Notes: generated from the sequence alone by a model not told the origin. DNA of 51,835 nucleotides from Pseudomonadota bacterium (GCA_023416335.1 JAEZHY010000270.1:1-51835); one strand, 5' to 3'. Shown: positions 19,326-29,133, numbered from the stretch's first letter. Numbers and translations are program-made.

Positions 19326-20753
19326 ATGATAGTACCAGTCATTTTGTCCGGGGGGGTGGGCTCGAGGTTGTGGCCTCTTTCCAGAGAACACTTACCAAAG
19401 CAGTTGATGCCCATGATGGGAGGAAAGCACTCTTTATTTCAGAAAACCCTGCTCAGACTTTCCTATATTCCTCACGCCTCCCCGCCGATCGTCGTCTGCA
19501 ACGAGAACCACCGGTTCATGGCCGCAGCCCAGGTCCAGGAACTTGAAATGACATATTCCGAGATAATTCTCGAACCGGTCGGTCGGAATACCTGCCCTGC
19601 CATCACCGTTGCCGCCCTCGCCGCACACAAGGATGGAAATGACCCCATCCTCCTCGTGGTGCCCGCGGATCATCTCATCCAGGATCGCTCGCTTTTCACT
19701 TCCGCTGTCGAGGCGGGTGCCGAGCTGGCCGCAAGCGGCAGTATCATCACGTTTGGAATCGTTCCCAGCCGCCCGGAAACCGGCTACGGCTATATAAGAA
19801 AAGGCGAATGCATTCCCTGCGGCGGTTCGGAGAACGGCGCCTTCCAGGTTTGCGAATTTGCCGAAAAACCGGAATACGAAAAGGCCTGCTCCTATGTCGA
19901 TTCCAAGGAGTACCTCTGGAACAGCGGCATGTTCATGTTCCGAACTTCCACTTACCTGAACGAACTCGAGCGTACTTCTCCCGAAATCCTGAAGAGCTGC
20001 CGCATTTCTTACGAAAATGCACGTCGGGACCTCGACTTCATTCGCCTCGATGAGAAGACCTTTACGTCGTGCCCCAATATCTCGATCGACTATGCGGTTA
20101 TGGAAAAGACCCCGCACGCCGTTGTGGTTCCACTCGATGCCGGATGGAATGATGTCGGCAGCTGGAACTCATTGCACGATGCGTGTGCAAAGGACGCAAA
20201 CCGGAATGTAGTCACCGGAGACGTCGTGCTGGAAGATGTCCACAACTGTTATATACACTCAGCAGGCAGACTGGTTGCCGCTCTCGGGATCGAAAACCAG
20301 ATCATTGTCGAGACAAAGGACGCTATCCTGGTCTCAACTATCGATCGCTCTCAGGATGTCAAGCTCATCGTAAGCAAACTCAAAGCGGACATGAGGGAAG
20401 AAGCGCTTTCCCACTCCCGCAACTACCGCCCCTGGGGCTCATACGAGAGCATTGACACCGGCGACCGCTTCAAGGTCAAACGAATCACGGTCAATCCGGG
20501 TGCTTCCCTATCCCTCCAAATGCACTATCACAGGGCCGAGCACTGGATCGTCGTCAGAGGCACAGCCCGTATAATCAAAGGCGAAGAGACCTTCCTGCTG
20601 AACGAGGATCAGAGCACTTACATCCCCTGGGGGACTCAGCATCGGCTGGAAAATCCGGGAAAGATTCCTCTGGAGCTGATCGAAGTTCAATCGGGCAGCT
20701 ATCTGGGCGAGGACGACATAGTTCGGTATGACGACAACTATGGGCGGTGCTGA
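19326..20753 (+). CDS. manC: Mannose-1-phosphate guanylyltransferase / mannose-6-phosphate isomerase
   Basis: Bifunctional cytoplasmic enzyme making GDP-mannose for polysaccharide synthesis, 475 aa. The N-terminal nucleotidyltransferase shows VILSGGVGSRLWPLSRE and PKQ, then VPADHLI and FAEKPEYEKA. The C-terminal cupin-type isomerase has NPGASLSLQMHYHRAEHW, and the end VQSGSYLGEDDIVRYDD-YGR is the classic type II PMI signature. The ATG at 19326 with AGAGGTG upstream gives the family start; an in-frame ATG at 19236 would add 30 unrelated residues. It is divergent from the phosphofructokinase. GDP-mannose could feed the glycosyltransferase cluster at 48-52 kb. Confidence 0.95.
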   Translation: MIVPVILSGGVGSRLWPLSREHLPKQLMPMMGGKHSLFQKTLLRLSYIPHASPPIVVCNENHRFMAAAQVQELEMTYSEIILEPVGRNTCPAITVAALAAHKDGNDPILLVVPADHLIQDRSLFTSAVEAGAELAASGSIITFGIVPSRPETGYGYIRKGECIPCGGSENGAFQVCEFAEKPEYEKACSYVDSKEYLWNSGMFMFRTSTYLNELERTSPEILKSCRISYENARRDLDFIRLDEKTFTSCPNISIDYAVMEKTPHAVVVPLDAGWNDVGSWNSLHDACAKDANRNVVTGDVVLEDVHNCYIHSAGRLVAALGIENQIIVETKDAILVSTIDRSQDVKLIVSKLKADMREEALSHSRNYRPWGSYESIDTGDRFKVKRITVNPGASLSLQMHYHRAEHWIVVRGTARIIKGEETFLLNEDQSTYIPWGTQHRLENPGKIPLELIEVQSGSYLGEDDIVRYDDNYGRC

Positions 20754-21009
20754 AAAATCCCTGACTCATGCCCGGAGATTGCTGAGTTTCCATCCCACCG
20801 GAAGAGTTTTTTCAGAGCAATGTAGACTTTCCGGACTTGTCCTGCATCAATACTACCGAACCCATTACGTCACGGGCGGGTTACCGTGTATGGGGACGCG
20901 AACGAACAGATAATCGTTGTTGAAAAGCGGCGGCAATGCTGCTAATCATAAGGAAATTCCCCTGATCATAAATAACCAATTTTTATTAATTTTCACAAGG
21001 AGTAAGTGA

Positions 21010-21651
21010 ATGAAACCATTGGCATGGTCGCGGAAGACTCTTACCGTCGTTTGTGCCCTGACTCTCCTCGCTGGCTGTGCAACCGGACCTCCGGGTCCCT
21101 ACTACAGCGTCCAGGAACAGCCTGCTCCGGCAGGGCCCGCGGGGGGCGGCATTTTGACAGTCGGTCCGCAGGATCATTATTACGTGCTGCACGTGGACGA
21201 CCGGTCGCCTTTCGGCCTGCATCAACTGCCTCAATCGTTCAATCTCATGTACGAAAAGGGCTATGACCAGGTCAGAAGAGAACGGGAGGCAGACTTCTCT
21301 TTGGATATCTCCTTTTTCGCCATGTCCCGGGATAATCCCGATGCCAGAGCGGGACACGTTGTCGGTGGCGCGCTGCTTGGCGCAGCAACGGGCGCCATCA
21401 TCGGCGGAGCGCTTGGATCACCCGGTAGAGGCGCGGCTATAGGGGCAGGCAGCGGTGCCGCTCTCGGCCTGGTCGCACCGGCTGATGCAGCGATGGTGAG
21501 AATTGACATCCGCACGCAGAGCTTCAGGGACGGAACCGCTTCGTACAAGAGCGCTCTGGTAGATCTGGCAAATGTTCCGCCCTATGATGTACAGCGTGTA
21601 ATCGATATTCAGGTCTCCAGAATGCTGCAGACACTTCCCGGCAGCAGATAG
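21010..21651 (+). CDS. Putative lipoprotein with glycine-zipper segment
   Basis: 213 aa with a strong AAGGAGTAAG ribosome site. The N-terminus is a lipoprotein signal: a hydrophobic core ending LLAGC, with lipidation expected at C23. Residues about 117-155 form a glycine-rich hydrophobic stretch (GALLGAATGAIIGGALGS, then GAAIGAGSGAALGLV) like the glycine-zipper motifs of outer-membrane-associated lipoproteins. The rest shows no recognisable enzyme motif. It is a single-gene unit ending at a strong terminator. Its function is unknown; an envelope role is inferred. Confidence 0.85.
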   Translation: MKPLAWSRKTLTVVCALTLLAGCATGPPGPYYSVQEQPAPAGPAGGGILTVGPQDHYYVLHVDDRSPFGLHQLPQSFNLMYEKGYDQVRREREADFSLDISFFAMSRDNPDARAGHVVGGALLGAATGAIIGGALGSPGRGAAIGAGSGAALGLVAPADAAMVRIDIRTQSFRDGTASYKSALVDLANVPPYDVQRVIDIQVSRMLQTLPGSR

Positions 21652-21672
21652 AAAAGAATCATCGGTACCACC

Positions 21673-21717
21673 AAAAAGAGGATTCAGGCCGTTTCAACCA
21701 GCCTGAATCCTCTTTTT
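21673..21717 (+). terminator. Rho-independent terminator
   Basis: A perfect 17-base inverted repeat (AAAAAGAGGATTCAGGC at 21673-21689 and its complement at 21701-21717) with an 11-base loop, ending in a T-run on both strands. It lies 22 bases after the lipoprotein stop. Confidence 0.9.
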
Positions 21718-21906
21718 GTTTCGGCCCCCCAGCCTGAAACCTCGCAAATGCGCCACCTGGATATGTAATTACCGTCACAGCATTCAACAGCTAACGCAAA
21801 GACAATACATTCTTCGATTGTTATGGAACTTGCAGCAGAGCGGTCAGCACTCTCTTACGGAATGCGAACCTCAATACCGGCAGACAATCGGCATCGCCTG
21901 AATTTT

Positions 21907-22122
21907 TCAGTTTGCCGCGGCAAACATTTCTTCATCGAGCAAGGCAGTCGCGGGGACTCCCATGAACCTGCAAACCGAGCGCTCAGAAATTTTTATTCCG
22001 CTATCAGGTAGCAGAATATAGGAGAAATGTCCCTCCTTGACCATGTCATAGACATCCCTCCTGTGGCACCCGAGGATTTCGGCAACTTGAGACACCGGCA
22101 AGTACCATTCCATGTTTTCCAT
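21907..22122 (-). CDS. Small helix-turn-helix (excisionase-like) DNA-binding protein
   Basis: 71 aa from the ATG at 22122, which has an excellent AGGAGG site; the frame opens upstream to 22221 without such a site. The segment LPVSQVAEILGCHRRDVYDMVKEGHF is a MerR/excisionase-type helix-turn-helix, followed by a short wing (ILLPDSGIKISERSVCRFMG). Such proteins act as small transcription regulators or recombination directionality factors. No integrase lies nearby, so a regulatory role is more likely (inference). A 7-base inverted repeat lies about 100 bases upstream. Confidence 0.75.
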   Translation of the reverse strand: MENMEWYLPVSQVAEILGCHRRDVYDMVKEGHFSYILLPDSGIKISERSVCRFMGVPATALLDEEMFAAAN

Positions 22123-22222
22123 TTTCCCCTCCTGACTCATGGCTTGAACTCCCGTCTCGGCATCGATCCTTTCATCGGAACCGCATGGGCCGCAATCTAC
22201 AATCTTTAAGGCATGGGACACA

Positions 22223-22240
22223 ATTGGACCTTAGTCCAAT
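22223..22240. promoter_or_regulatory. Inverted repeat ATTGGAC-N4-GTCCAAT
   Basis: Perfect 7-base arms with a 4-base spacer, upstream of the small HTH gene on the minus strand. Its size suits an operator for a small dimeric regulator, possibly autoregulation, but there is no direct evidence. Confidence 0.35.
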
Positions 22241-22448
22241 AACCAGTGAGTATTGAGCAGCGAAAAGTCAGCGGAGAGAAAATTTTGTGGCGGGTAATCC
22301 AAAATTATGTAGCACTATACGGACACACTGCTGATATTGCTCGTGCGGGACAAAAATGGAATCTCCCAGGGGCGGCACGGGTACAAAAACCCGTGCCGCA
22401 AGCAGCTGGTGGAAAGATCATTAACACCAGCATTCTTCCCTGACGATG

Positions 22449-23234
22449 TCACTTTCCGAGAAATTCCAATAAATCCCGATTGAACAGCTCGGCTGCCTCT
22501 ATATTGCTCAAATGCAGTGCGCCGGGCATTACGGCTATCTCTGCACCTCGTATCTGCGATTTGATCTTTTCGGCCTCTTCCATAGGCATACCCGGATCAT
22601 TTTCCCCGACAATTACCAGCGTTGGTGCTTTTATTTTCAAAAGCTCTCCGGAAACATCAAATTTGCTTATTGCCCGGGAACACCCGACATAGCCGGGAAC
22701 GGGAGTATTGACTATCATTTCGCGGATGCGCTCCGTTATTTCAGGGTGCTTTCGGCGAAAATCATCACTGAACCAGCGTGCCAACGTCTCAGATGCCAAA
22801 GGCTCCATACCCCTGGTCTCAGCGGTGCGGATGCGTTCCTCCCAAACAGGCCCGGCCTCCGGGGGGACCCGGCTCGAGGTGTCGCATAGAACAAGTTTTT
22901 CCAGGCGCTCGGGATACCTGATACCAAGCACCTGCCCGATCATTCCGCCCATCGAAAGGCCTACAAAATGGGCACGATCGATTTTGAGATGATCGAGCAC
23001 TCGTACGACATCTCCCGCCAGCATTTCCATGGAATACGGACCCGCCGGAGCGGAAGAACGTCCATGGCCCCGCGTATCCAGAAGCAGAACCCTGTGAGTC
23101 CGCCGCAGTTCGCCGGCCTGTAAATCCCACATCATGGTGGATGCCGCAAGGGAGTGGCTAAAGACAACGACCGGAGCACCGGACGGTCCTTCCATCTCAC
23201 AGTTGATCTGCACATCGTCTAAAGATATCAGCAT
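22449..23234 (-). CDS. Alpha/beta-fold hydrolase (3-oxoadipate enol-lactonase-like)
   Basis: 261 aa, full length for the family. The oxyanion region is VVFSHSLAAS, the nucleophile elbow GLSMGGMIGQ, the acid VGENDPGMP and the catalytic histidine in ALHLSNIEA. The DTRGHGRSSAP strand is typical of lactonase/esterase members such as PcaD, but the substrate cannot be told from sequence alone. ATG 23234 has AAGGAGAAGAG directly upstream. It follows the gene at 23274-23822 by 39 bases on the same strand and is probably cotranscribed with it. A catabolic enol-lactonase would be odd without other pathway genes nearby, so a general esterase is equally possible. Confidence 0.88.
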   Translation of the reverse strand: MLISLDDVQINCEMEGPSGAPVVVFSHSLAASTMMWDLQAGELRRTHRVLLLDTRGHGRSSAPAGPYSMEMLAGDVVRVLDHLKIDRAHFVGLSMGGMIGQVLGIRYPERLEKLVLCDTSSRVPPEAGPVWEERIRTAETRGMEPLASETLARWFSDDFRRKHPEITERIREMIVNTPVPGYVGCSRAISKFDVSGELLKIKAPTLVIVGENDPGMPMEEAEKIKSQIRGAEIAVMPGALHLSNIEAAELFNRDLLEFLGK

Positions 23235-23273
23235 TCTCTTCTCCTTTGTGTTTCCGTCGCCTTCGCGGAAACC

Positions 23274-23822
23274 TTATCCGTCGAGCAGGTCCAAAATTTC
23301 CGGAAGAGGTTTCGTTCTTCGAGGAATAAGTTTCACCCTGTAACGCGGCTCACCACAGACAGCCAGGCGCTCGATTGCTCCGACCGATTCAAGGCCGTCG
23401 ATAAGCGATTGCGCTTCATCTTCTCCCTCTCCAAAATACCCGGCTATCTGTTCACAGGTTGCCGCCCTGCTCAATATCAGCCACTTGAGGAAATGCTTCA
23501 TGGATTTCGGCAAGGCCGACAGATCCTTCGTACTCAGCCCGGGTAGTCGTGCCATTTTTTCCAGATCCAGGCGAATCCGCCCAAATGATTCAACCACATT
23601 TCCTCCCAAATGCGGGCCGATAGATTTTGGCGGCCCGTATGGTCTTCCGTCCACAACCTCCGAGTAATACAATAGTCTACCATGATCAAGTGAGCGTATG
23701 TTCAATTTTCCCTGATCCCGAAGGTGAAGTCTGGAACAGCCGGGACGGCAACAGAAGATCCCGGACTCGATTAACCCGGAATTTGTCGTTATGAAAGTTA
23801 ATCGTTCAAATAGACGGCTCAT
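23274..23822 (-). CDS. Hypothetical protein with C-terminal winged-helix-like region
   Basis: 182 aa from the ATG at 23822; an upstream TTG at 23861 is possible. The family is not recognised. The N-terminal part has a CC-x3-C cysteine cluster (FCCRPGCSRLHL). A middle segment reads GGNVVESFGRIRLDLEKM. The C-terminal third (SKAATCEQIAGYF-like helix, then ESVGAIERLAVCGEPRYRV) has the layout of a small winged-helix domain. It lies 39 bases upstream of the hydrolase on the same strand. A regulator or nucleic-acid-binding role is only a guess. Confidence 0.65.
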   Translation of the reverse strand: MSRLFERLTFITTNSGLIESGIFCCRPGCSRLHLRDQGKLNIRSLDHGRLLYYSEVVDGRPYGPPKSIGPHLGGNVVESFGRIRLDLEKMARLPGLSTKDLSALPKSMKHFLKWLILSRAATCEQIAGYFGEGEDEAQSLIDGLESVGAIERLAVCGEPRYRVKLIPRRTKPLPEILDLLDG

Positions 23823-24000
23823 ATGACTGACGGGCTTGCACCTGTTAATCGAATAATCCAAGCTGCTTTAAAATAGAGTTTAGGGGGTAACAACAGTCGG
23901 ACTGGAGTACCGAGACCTTATTGTCCGGGTGCAGGCCTGGTCCGACAAGAAAGGTTGGATACATAATAGAACGGCCCCGTTCTGTCCCGAAGATCTTCAT

Positions 24001-24147
24001 TTATCCACGGGACCGATTGTGGGGCTCGGGCAGGCATATTCCTTCTGTTTTTTCTCTAGACATTCCGCGCTTCCTTTTCCGCCATCGCCCAAACCGATCC
24101 GCGTCTGCACAGGAGTGCCCGCACCGGGTACAGTATCGCTTTTTCAT
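24001..24147 (-). CDS. Possible small zinc-ribbon-like ORF (doubtful)
   Basis: A short frame starting near ATG 24147 (MKKRYCTRCGH, about 48 aa) begins like a zinc-ribbon protein with C-x2-C, but the expected second C-x2-C pair is missing, as if the frame had slipped. An AGAGG lies about 10 bases upstream. It is the only coding-like signal in the 23823-24372 gap and may be a degraded gene. Confidence 0.25.
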   Translation of the reverse strand: MKKRYCTRCGHSCADADRFGRWRKRKRGMSREKTEGICLPEPHNRSRG

Positions 24148-24238
24148 ACAGAAACTGCCTCTATGGCTGTTAAGGATTTGAAATGATAGGGAAAGCATGT
24201 CTGCATCATCTATAGCGACTTAGGGAGAGAAGAAATTC

Positions 24239-24295
24239 TCACCTGTTTTCCCGATTTATGACCAGATCTCTCTTTCCGTGAGACGTCACAGGTGA
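24239..24295. repeat. Separated inverted repeat TCACCTGT / ACAGGTGA
   Basis: The 8-base arms at 24239-24246 and 24288-24295 are 41 bases apart and end 77 bases before the histidine kinase start. The same arms occur at 14086-14110. Confidence 0.35.
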
Positions 24296-24372
24296 TATAA
24301 AGGCGACATTTATTAAGCAAATTTCATGAACTTGGAAACCTACGCGTAATCAAATCGATATAGGTCTAAATA

Positions 24373-27300
24373 GTGGCTCATAATCGCTTCCTATCTTCAA
24401 TCCGAGGCAGACTCTCCTGTCTCCTCCTCGTAATGCTTACTCCCTTCCTTCTGCTCCAGGCGGGTTATCTGTATGAAAGATTCGAGAGCCGGCAGGCCAA
24501 CGAGTTCCAGGCCAATCTGGAGATGGCTCGTGCAATAGCCGGGACTCTAAATGAATTCGTTCAGGATATACTTCATCAGGAACTTGCAATCTGCATTAAC
24601 CTCACGATGCATCAGGACCTCTCCATCGATCAGATGGACCAGATACTCGAAGCAAACAGGGCTGCCTATCCGGCAATTCGTAATTTTTCATGGCTATCAC
24701 CCGACGGTTTGGTATTGGCATCGAGTTCAGGCGGAAACGCCGGGAATGATCTCAATGGCAGGCTTTATGTCCGGAAGATAATGGAGGGAAGCGATTGGTC
24801 CGTCAGCGATCTATTGCTCTCACGCGGAAACGGCGAACCGATTTTCTCTGTCAGTCGAGGAATCCGCAATGACGAAGGCGAACTCCTCGGCATCGTAGTC
24901 GCCGGTATCAAAGCCGAACGATTGGGGGCCATACTCGAGCTTGAATTATCCAAAAAGGGCACGATCACTATTCTCGACAACAAAGGAATGGTTGTCGACC
25001 ACTATCCCAAAAGGGAATGGAAGTGGGAAGATCGCTATCTTCTGAGGACCCGGCCGATCATACAGAGGGCGCTGGATGGTCAGGAGGTCATCGGCATTTT
25101 TCCGGATTCCAACGGGGACGGCCAGATCGTGGCCTATGCGCCGAGTCGCTTTCCGGACTGGGTCGTCAGCGTCGGCAGATCCAAGGACGCAACAATGGCG
25201 CCCATCAAATCCCATACGATCAGGCAAGCCGGGCTCTCCTTCATTCTGACAGCACTGGTTTTCCTGATAGCATTTTTTCTGTCAAATGCCATTGCAGACC
25301 CTATCAGGAGACTTCGCGAGTGTGCCATGGCGCTCGGGCGCGGGAAATTGAAGCAGCGAATAAATATTGCAGGTCCGATCGAGATGCAGGACCTGGCCAC
25401 AGCGTTCAACACTATGGCGGAAGAGATCGGTAAGCGGGAAGAAGCTCTTCGCACCAGCGAAGAGAAATACCGTGAACTCGTTCAGAATGCCAACAGCATT
25501 ATACTGCGCATGAACCTGGACGGGACCATCACCTTCTTCAACGAATATGCTCAGAATTTCTTCGGCTATTCGGAGGGGGAAATCCTGGGGCGCCGCGTGA
25601 TCGGCACAATCGTGCCCGACTCGGAATCTGCGGAGAGCGATCTCTCCGCGCTGGTGGAATCTGTAGTTCGAGATCCCGAACTGCGTTCGGCCCACGAGCA
25701 CGAAAATATCAGGAAGAACGGCGATCGAGTCTTTGTTATGTGGGCCAACAGGGCTTTGCTGGATGGCGAGGGTAAGGTATGCGGCTTGCTGGGTGTAGGA
25801 ACAGACATTTCAGACCGCAAGAGGGCTGAAGACGCCCTGCGGCAGTCGGAACAGGAGAAGGCCGCAATCCTGAGCAGTCTGCGCGATGTCGCGGTTGAGT
25901 ATCTGGATCCCGGGTTGCGGGTCATCTGGGCGAACTCAGCCACCGCCCAGGTTTTCAACACGGAACCGGACAACCTCAAAGGCAACATCTGCTATGAGGC
26001 TATTCACGGACTCTCCGAACCCTGTGACGGATGTACGGCTATCAAAGCTGCCCGGACCGGCGAACCCCACGAAGGCGAAGTCGTGAAACCGGACGGCAGA
26101 ACGTGGCTGGTTTCCAGCAATCCCATCAAAGATTCTTCCGGAAATGTCACCAGCGTAGTTCATGCCGCAATGAATATCACCACGCGCAAGCGAATGGAAC
26201 AGGCGCTCAGGGACAGCGAGGAGCGATACCGCGGCCTGGTCGAATCGCAATCCGACCTTGTAGTTCGGATCGATCTTGAACGCCGCCACCTTTTTGTAAA
26301 CGAGGCGTATTGTCGAACTTTCGGCAAAATGGCCGGCGACCTGCTCGGAGAGAAAATAGACGATCTGATCCTTCCTGAACAACTATCCAGAGTATCCGCC
26401 GTCCTGCAAGAGATCATGGAGCTACCGAACCGTGCCACCATAGAGGATCGCGTATTTACCGTACATGGCGAACGCTGGTTCAACTGGGAAATATCGGGCA
26501 TCAGGAATTTCGAAGGTAGAATCGTTGAAATTCAGGGCGTCGCGCGCGACATCACAGAGCGAAAACGTGTGGAAGAAGCGTTGCGCAACGAGATTCTCGA
26601 ACGAAAACAAATCGAATCGATGCTTCGACTCGAAGAAGCACGGCTTGAAGCACTTTGGCAGTTGAGCCAGATGGCGGAATCCTCTATGGAACAAATTGCC
26701 GAATTTTCCCTGGAGCAACTCGTCAGGCTCACGGGAAGCGAAATCGGCTGGATCGGGTTCATGGATGAAAATCAGAAAGATCTTGTGCTTCACAGCTGGT
26801 CCGCAGCAGCCTCGCAGAAGCGTCCGGTCGCGACACTGGCCCGGCGCATCAGCATTGAAGACGCCGGAATCTGGGCGGATGCCGTCCGGGAAAGAAGGGT
26901 CGTAGTTGTAAACAACTACGCGGATGCCAACCCGAATAAGAAAGGCGATACGCAAATCGAGCCGCCGCTCGATCGTATTTTGATTATCCCGGTCTTCGAA
27001 AATGAACGTATCGTTGCCGTTGCAGGGGTTGGAAACAAGCCGGATGAGTACAATGCCTCCGATGCCCGCCAGCTCACATTGATGATGGACGGAATGTGGA
27101 AAATCATGCAACGTGAAAGGGCTGAAAAGACTCTCCGGGAATCAGAACGCCTGACCGCCATGGGAAGGGCCCTGGCTGCAGTTGCCCACGATATGAAAAC
27201 CCCGCTCATAGCGATCGGCGGTTTTACGCGCCTTGCACAGAAGTACATCGCCCCGCAGAGTCCCGTGCAGGCCAAACTGGATATTGTTATCGAAGAGACG

Positions 27301-27801
27301 CAGCGACTAGAGAACATGGTCAAAGATATGCTCGACTTTTCCAGGCCGCTGGAGCTGAATCGTTCCTCGGGAGATGTCTGTCATCTCATCTCTGAGTGCC
27401 TTACACTGGTAGCTCCTCTGACGTCCGAAAACCAGGTGCGAGTGCTCAACGATTCGGAAAATGGGTTCCCTTCCGTATCGCTCGATTTCATGCGTATGAA
27501 GCAAGTCTTGATCAACCTCGCCGCCAATGCCGTTCAGGCGTCCTCCAAAGGGCAAGAAGTTACTATCCGCAGCGGCACCAGCGGAAATATGCTCTTTGTA
27601 GACGTGATCGACCATGGCTGCGGCATTCCGGCGGACAAAAAGAAGGAGATATTTTCTCCTTTTTACACGACGAAGAAGGAAGGCACCGGACTGGGACTTC
27701 CAATCGTAAAGAAGATAGTCGAAGCTCACAGAGGGAGTATTGAAGTCCTCGACAATCCCGATGGAGGCACCACCTTCCGCTTAGTTATTCCTATCGAATA
27801 A
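24373..27801 (+). CDS. Membrane sensor histidine kinase (Cache-HAMP-PAS3-GAF-HisKA)
   Basis: 1142 aa, starting at GTG 24373. TM1 is at about 13-30 and a periplasmic Cache-like sensor at about 31-285. TM2 is about 288-308 and HAMP about 308-360, followed by three PAS domains (about 360-490, 490-612, 613-740) and a GAF domain (about 755-905). In the kinase core, VAHDMKTPLIAIGGF carries the phospho-acceptor H939. The N box is NLAANAVQAS near 1047, and the G boxes are DHGCGIP and GTGLGLPIVKKIVEAHRG. The second PAS has the Cys-rich sequence CYEAIHGLSEPCDGC seen in some PAS sensors, perhaps metal- or redox-responsive. No response regulator is adjacent, so it is an orphan kinase here. It should autophosphorylate in response to periplasmic and cytoplasmic cues. 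Confidence 0.93.
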   Translation: MAHNRFLSSIRGRLSCLLLVMLTPFLLLQAGYLYERFESRQANEFQANLEMARAIAGTLNEFVQDILHQELAICINLTMHQDLSIDQMDQILEANRAAYPAIRNFSWLSPDGLVLASSSGGNAGNDLNGRLYVRKIMEGSDWSVSDLLLSRGNGEPIFSVSRGIRNDEGELLGIVVAGIKAERLGAILELELSKKGTITILDNKGMVVDHYPKREWKWEDRYLLRTRPIIQRALDGQEVIGIFPDSNGDGQIVAYAPSRFPDWVVSVGRSKDATMAPIKSHTIRQAGLSFILTALVFLIAFFLSNAIADPIRRLRECAMALGRGKLKQRINIAGPIEMQDLATAFNTMAEEIGKREEALRTSEEKYRELVQNANSIILRMNLDGTITFFNEYAQNFFGYSEGEILGRRVIGTIVPDSESAESDLSALVESVVRDPELRSAHEHENIRKNGDRVFVMWANRALLDGEGKVCGLLGVGTDISDRKRAEDALRQSEQEKAAILSSLRDVAVEYLDPGLRVIWANSATAQVFNTEPDNLKGNICYEAIHGLSEPCDGCTAIKAARTGEPHEGEVVKPDGRTWLVSSNPIKDSSGNVTSVVHAAMNITTRKRMEQALRDSEERYRGLVESQSDLVVRIDLERRHLFVNEAYCRTFGKMAGDLLGEKIDDLILPEQLSRVSAVLQEIMELPNRATIEDRVFTVHGERWFNWEISGIRNFEGRIVEIQGVARDITERKRVEEALRNEILERKQIESMLRLEEARLEALWQLSQMAESSMEQIAEFSLEQLVRLTGSEIGWIGFMDENQKDLVLHSWSAAASQKRPVATLARRISIEDAGIWADAVRERRVVVVNNYADANPNKKGDTQIEPPLDRILIIPVFENERIVAVAGVGNKPDEYNASDARQLTLMMDGMWKIMQRERAEKTLRESERLTAMGRALAAVAHDMKTPLIAIGGFTRLAQKYIAPQSPVQAKLDIVIEETQRLENMVKDMLDFSRPLELNRSSGDVCHLISECLTLVAPLTSENQVRVLNDSENGFPSVSLDFMRMKQVLINLAANAVQASSKGQEVTIRSGTSGNMLFVDVIDHGCGIPADKKKEIFSPFYTTKKEGTGLGLPIVKKIVEAHRGSIEVLDNPDGGTTFRLVIPIE

Positions 27802-27886
27802 GAATGTGTGAGTATTCAACTCTTTCAATATCCATCATCGTTTCAGGGTATCTCTTGAGAACATGAAAGATTGCGCTCATAAGTTC

Positions 27887-28777
27887 TCAGCTTATTGGCT
27901 TACCTTCAGCCACCCGTTCGCACTGTCGGAACTCACTTCTTGCAAGCATCAGCACTGAGGCAAGGATGAGGCTTCCTCCCAGCAGAGCCATTGGCGGAAG
28001 GGTCTCGTCCAATAGAAGGGCTGCCAGCAAAACCGTGATCACCGGTTCGAGAGTCGAAAGCATCGAGGCGTTTGCCGGTCCGATTCGTTCCAGACCAGCC
28101 AGGAAGGCCACGGCAGGCAGAACTGTTGCAATCAGAACAATCGCTGCAACCACCATCCACCCCTCCACAGTCACCGGGACATGTGCTCCGTTCATGAGCA
28201 TCAAAAAACAAGACATAGCGCCGGCTGCTGCAAAGATTATCATCGACGACTGTACTGCGGACAATTGCCTCATTACTCGCGCACCGACAACTATATAGCA
28301 GGAATAGATCACGGCTGCCGAAATTCCCAGAAGGATACCAGCCGGCCGGCCGCCACCCGGCCCGACAGTGAGGGCGATACCTGCCAGAGCCAGACCCAGT
28401 AGCACCAGCTTGACGCCTGTCACCTGTTCCCGCAGGGTAAGCCATGAGAAAACGGTCACGAAAGCCGGGTACAAATACAACAGCAGAGCCACCAGCCCTG
28501 CAGAAGCATACTTCAATGCGCTCAGATAACAGAACGCCTGGCCGACATAGCCGATTGCTCCCATGGCAGCAGGCCAGAGTGAGGCCCGGCCACGAGGCAT
28601 TGGCTCCCGGCGGGCAATTAGAAAGGCTGCCATGATGAGAGCTGCGAGCAGGAAGCGGAAAGTCAGGATGGTGATTGTATCCATCCCGGCCGCATAGGCA
28701 TAGCGACCCAATATGGGGAGTGTGCTAAATCCTGCAGCAGAAACCGCAATTAGAAGAATACCAACGATACGATCCAT
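27887..28777 (-). CDS. EamA-family (DMT superfamily) transporter
   Basis: 296 aa from the ATG at 28777 with AGGAC upstream; the frame extends to 28921 but the extra residues are polar and not family-like. About ten hydrophobic helices are arranged as two EamA repeats: AVSAAGFSTLPILGRYAYAAG starts the first, GILLGISAAVIYSCYIVVG the second. Motifs such as ALKYASAGLVALLLYLYPAFV and ANASMLSTLEPVITVLLA are typical of drug/metabolite exporters. The substrate is unknown. It is convergent with the upstream kinase. Confidence 0.9.
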   Translation of the reverse strand: MDRIVGILLIAVSAAGFSTLPILGRYAYAAGMDTITILTFRFLLAALIMAAFLIARREPMPRGRASLWPAAMGAIGYVGQAFCYLSALKYASAGLVALLLYLYPAFVTVFSWLTLREQVTGVKLVLLGLALAGIALTVGPGGGRPAGILLGISAAVIYSCYIVVGARVMRQLSAVQSSMIIFAAAGAMSCFLMLMNGAHVPVTVEGWMVVAAIVLIATVLPAVAFLAGLERIGPANASMLSTLEPVITVLLAALLLDETLPPMALLGGSLILASVLMLARSEFRQCERVAEGKPIS

Positions 28778-29133
28778 GAAGTCCTGTCCCAATCGAACTG
28801 AAAAGCCGGGAAAATCTCCCTCTTCAGACATGCCGCCCTTGTTGAAAGCCGCTCCGATTCGATGATCCGACCCTGCATCGGTCAGGCTACCATCGAGAGC
28901 TATAACAGAAAAGAGCAGCAAGACGCAAAAAGAACAAAAAAAGTTTCCAATGAAACATCGACCGATCGGCGCACCTGTGCCAACCGCTCATCCAGATGCG
29001 AAACGAGTTGCTTCATCACCATTGCAAGCTTGGAGTCATGCTCATTGTTGCCGGGTGCGAAGCGCAGAGGCATCAATAGAGTTGCCCTGAGCGGCACAGC
29101 ACATACCGGATACTATCCGGCCTGCCGGGGCGG

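Noticed and set aside
28900..29097. 65-codon minus-strand frame beside the EamA gene
   Set aside because: No ribosome site, composition unlike a stable protein, and it falls in a repeat-rich gap.
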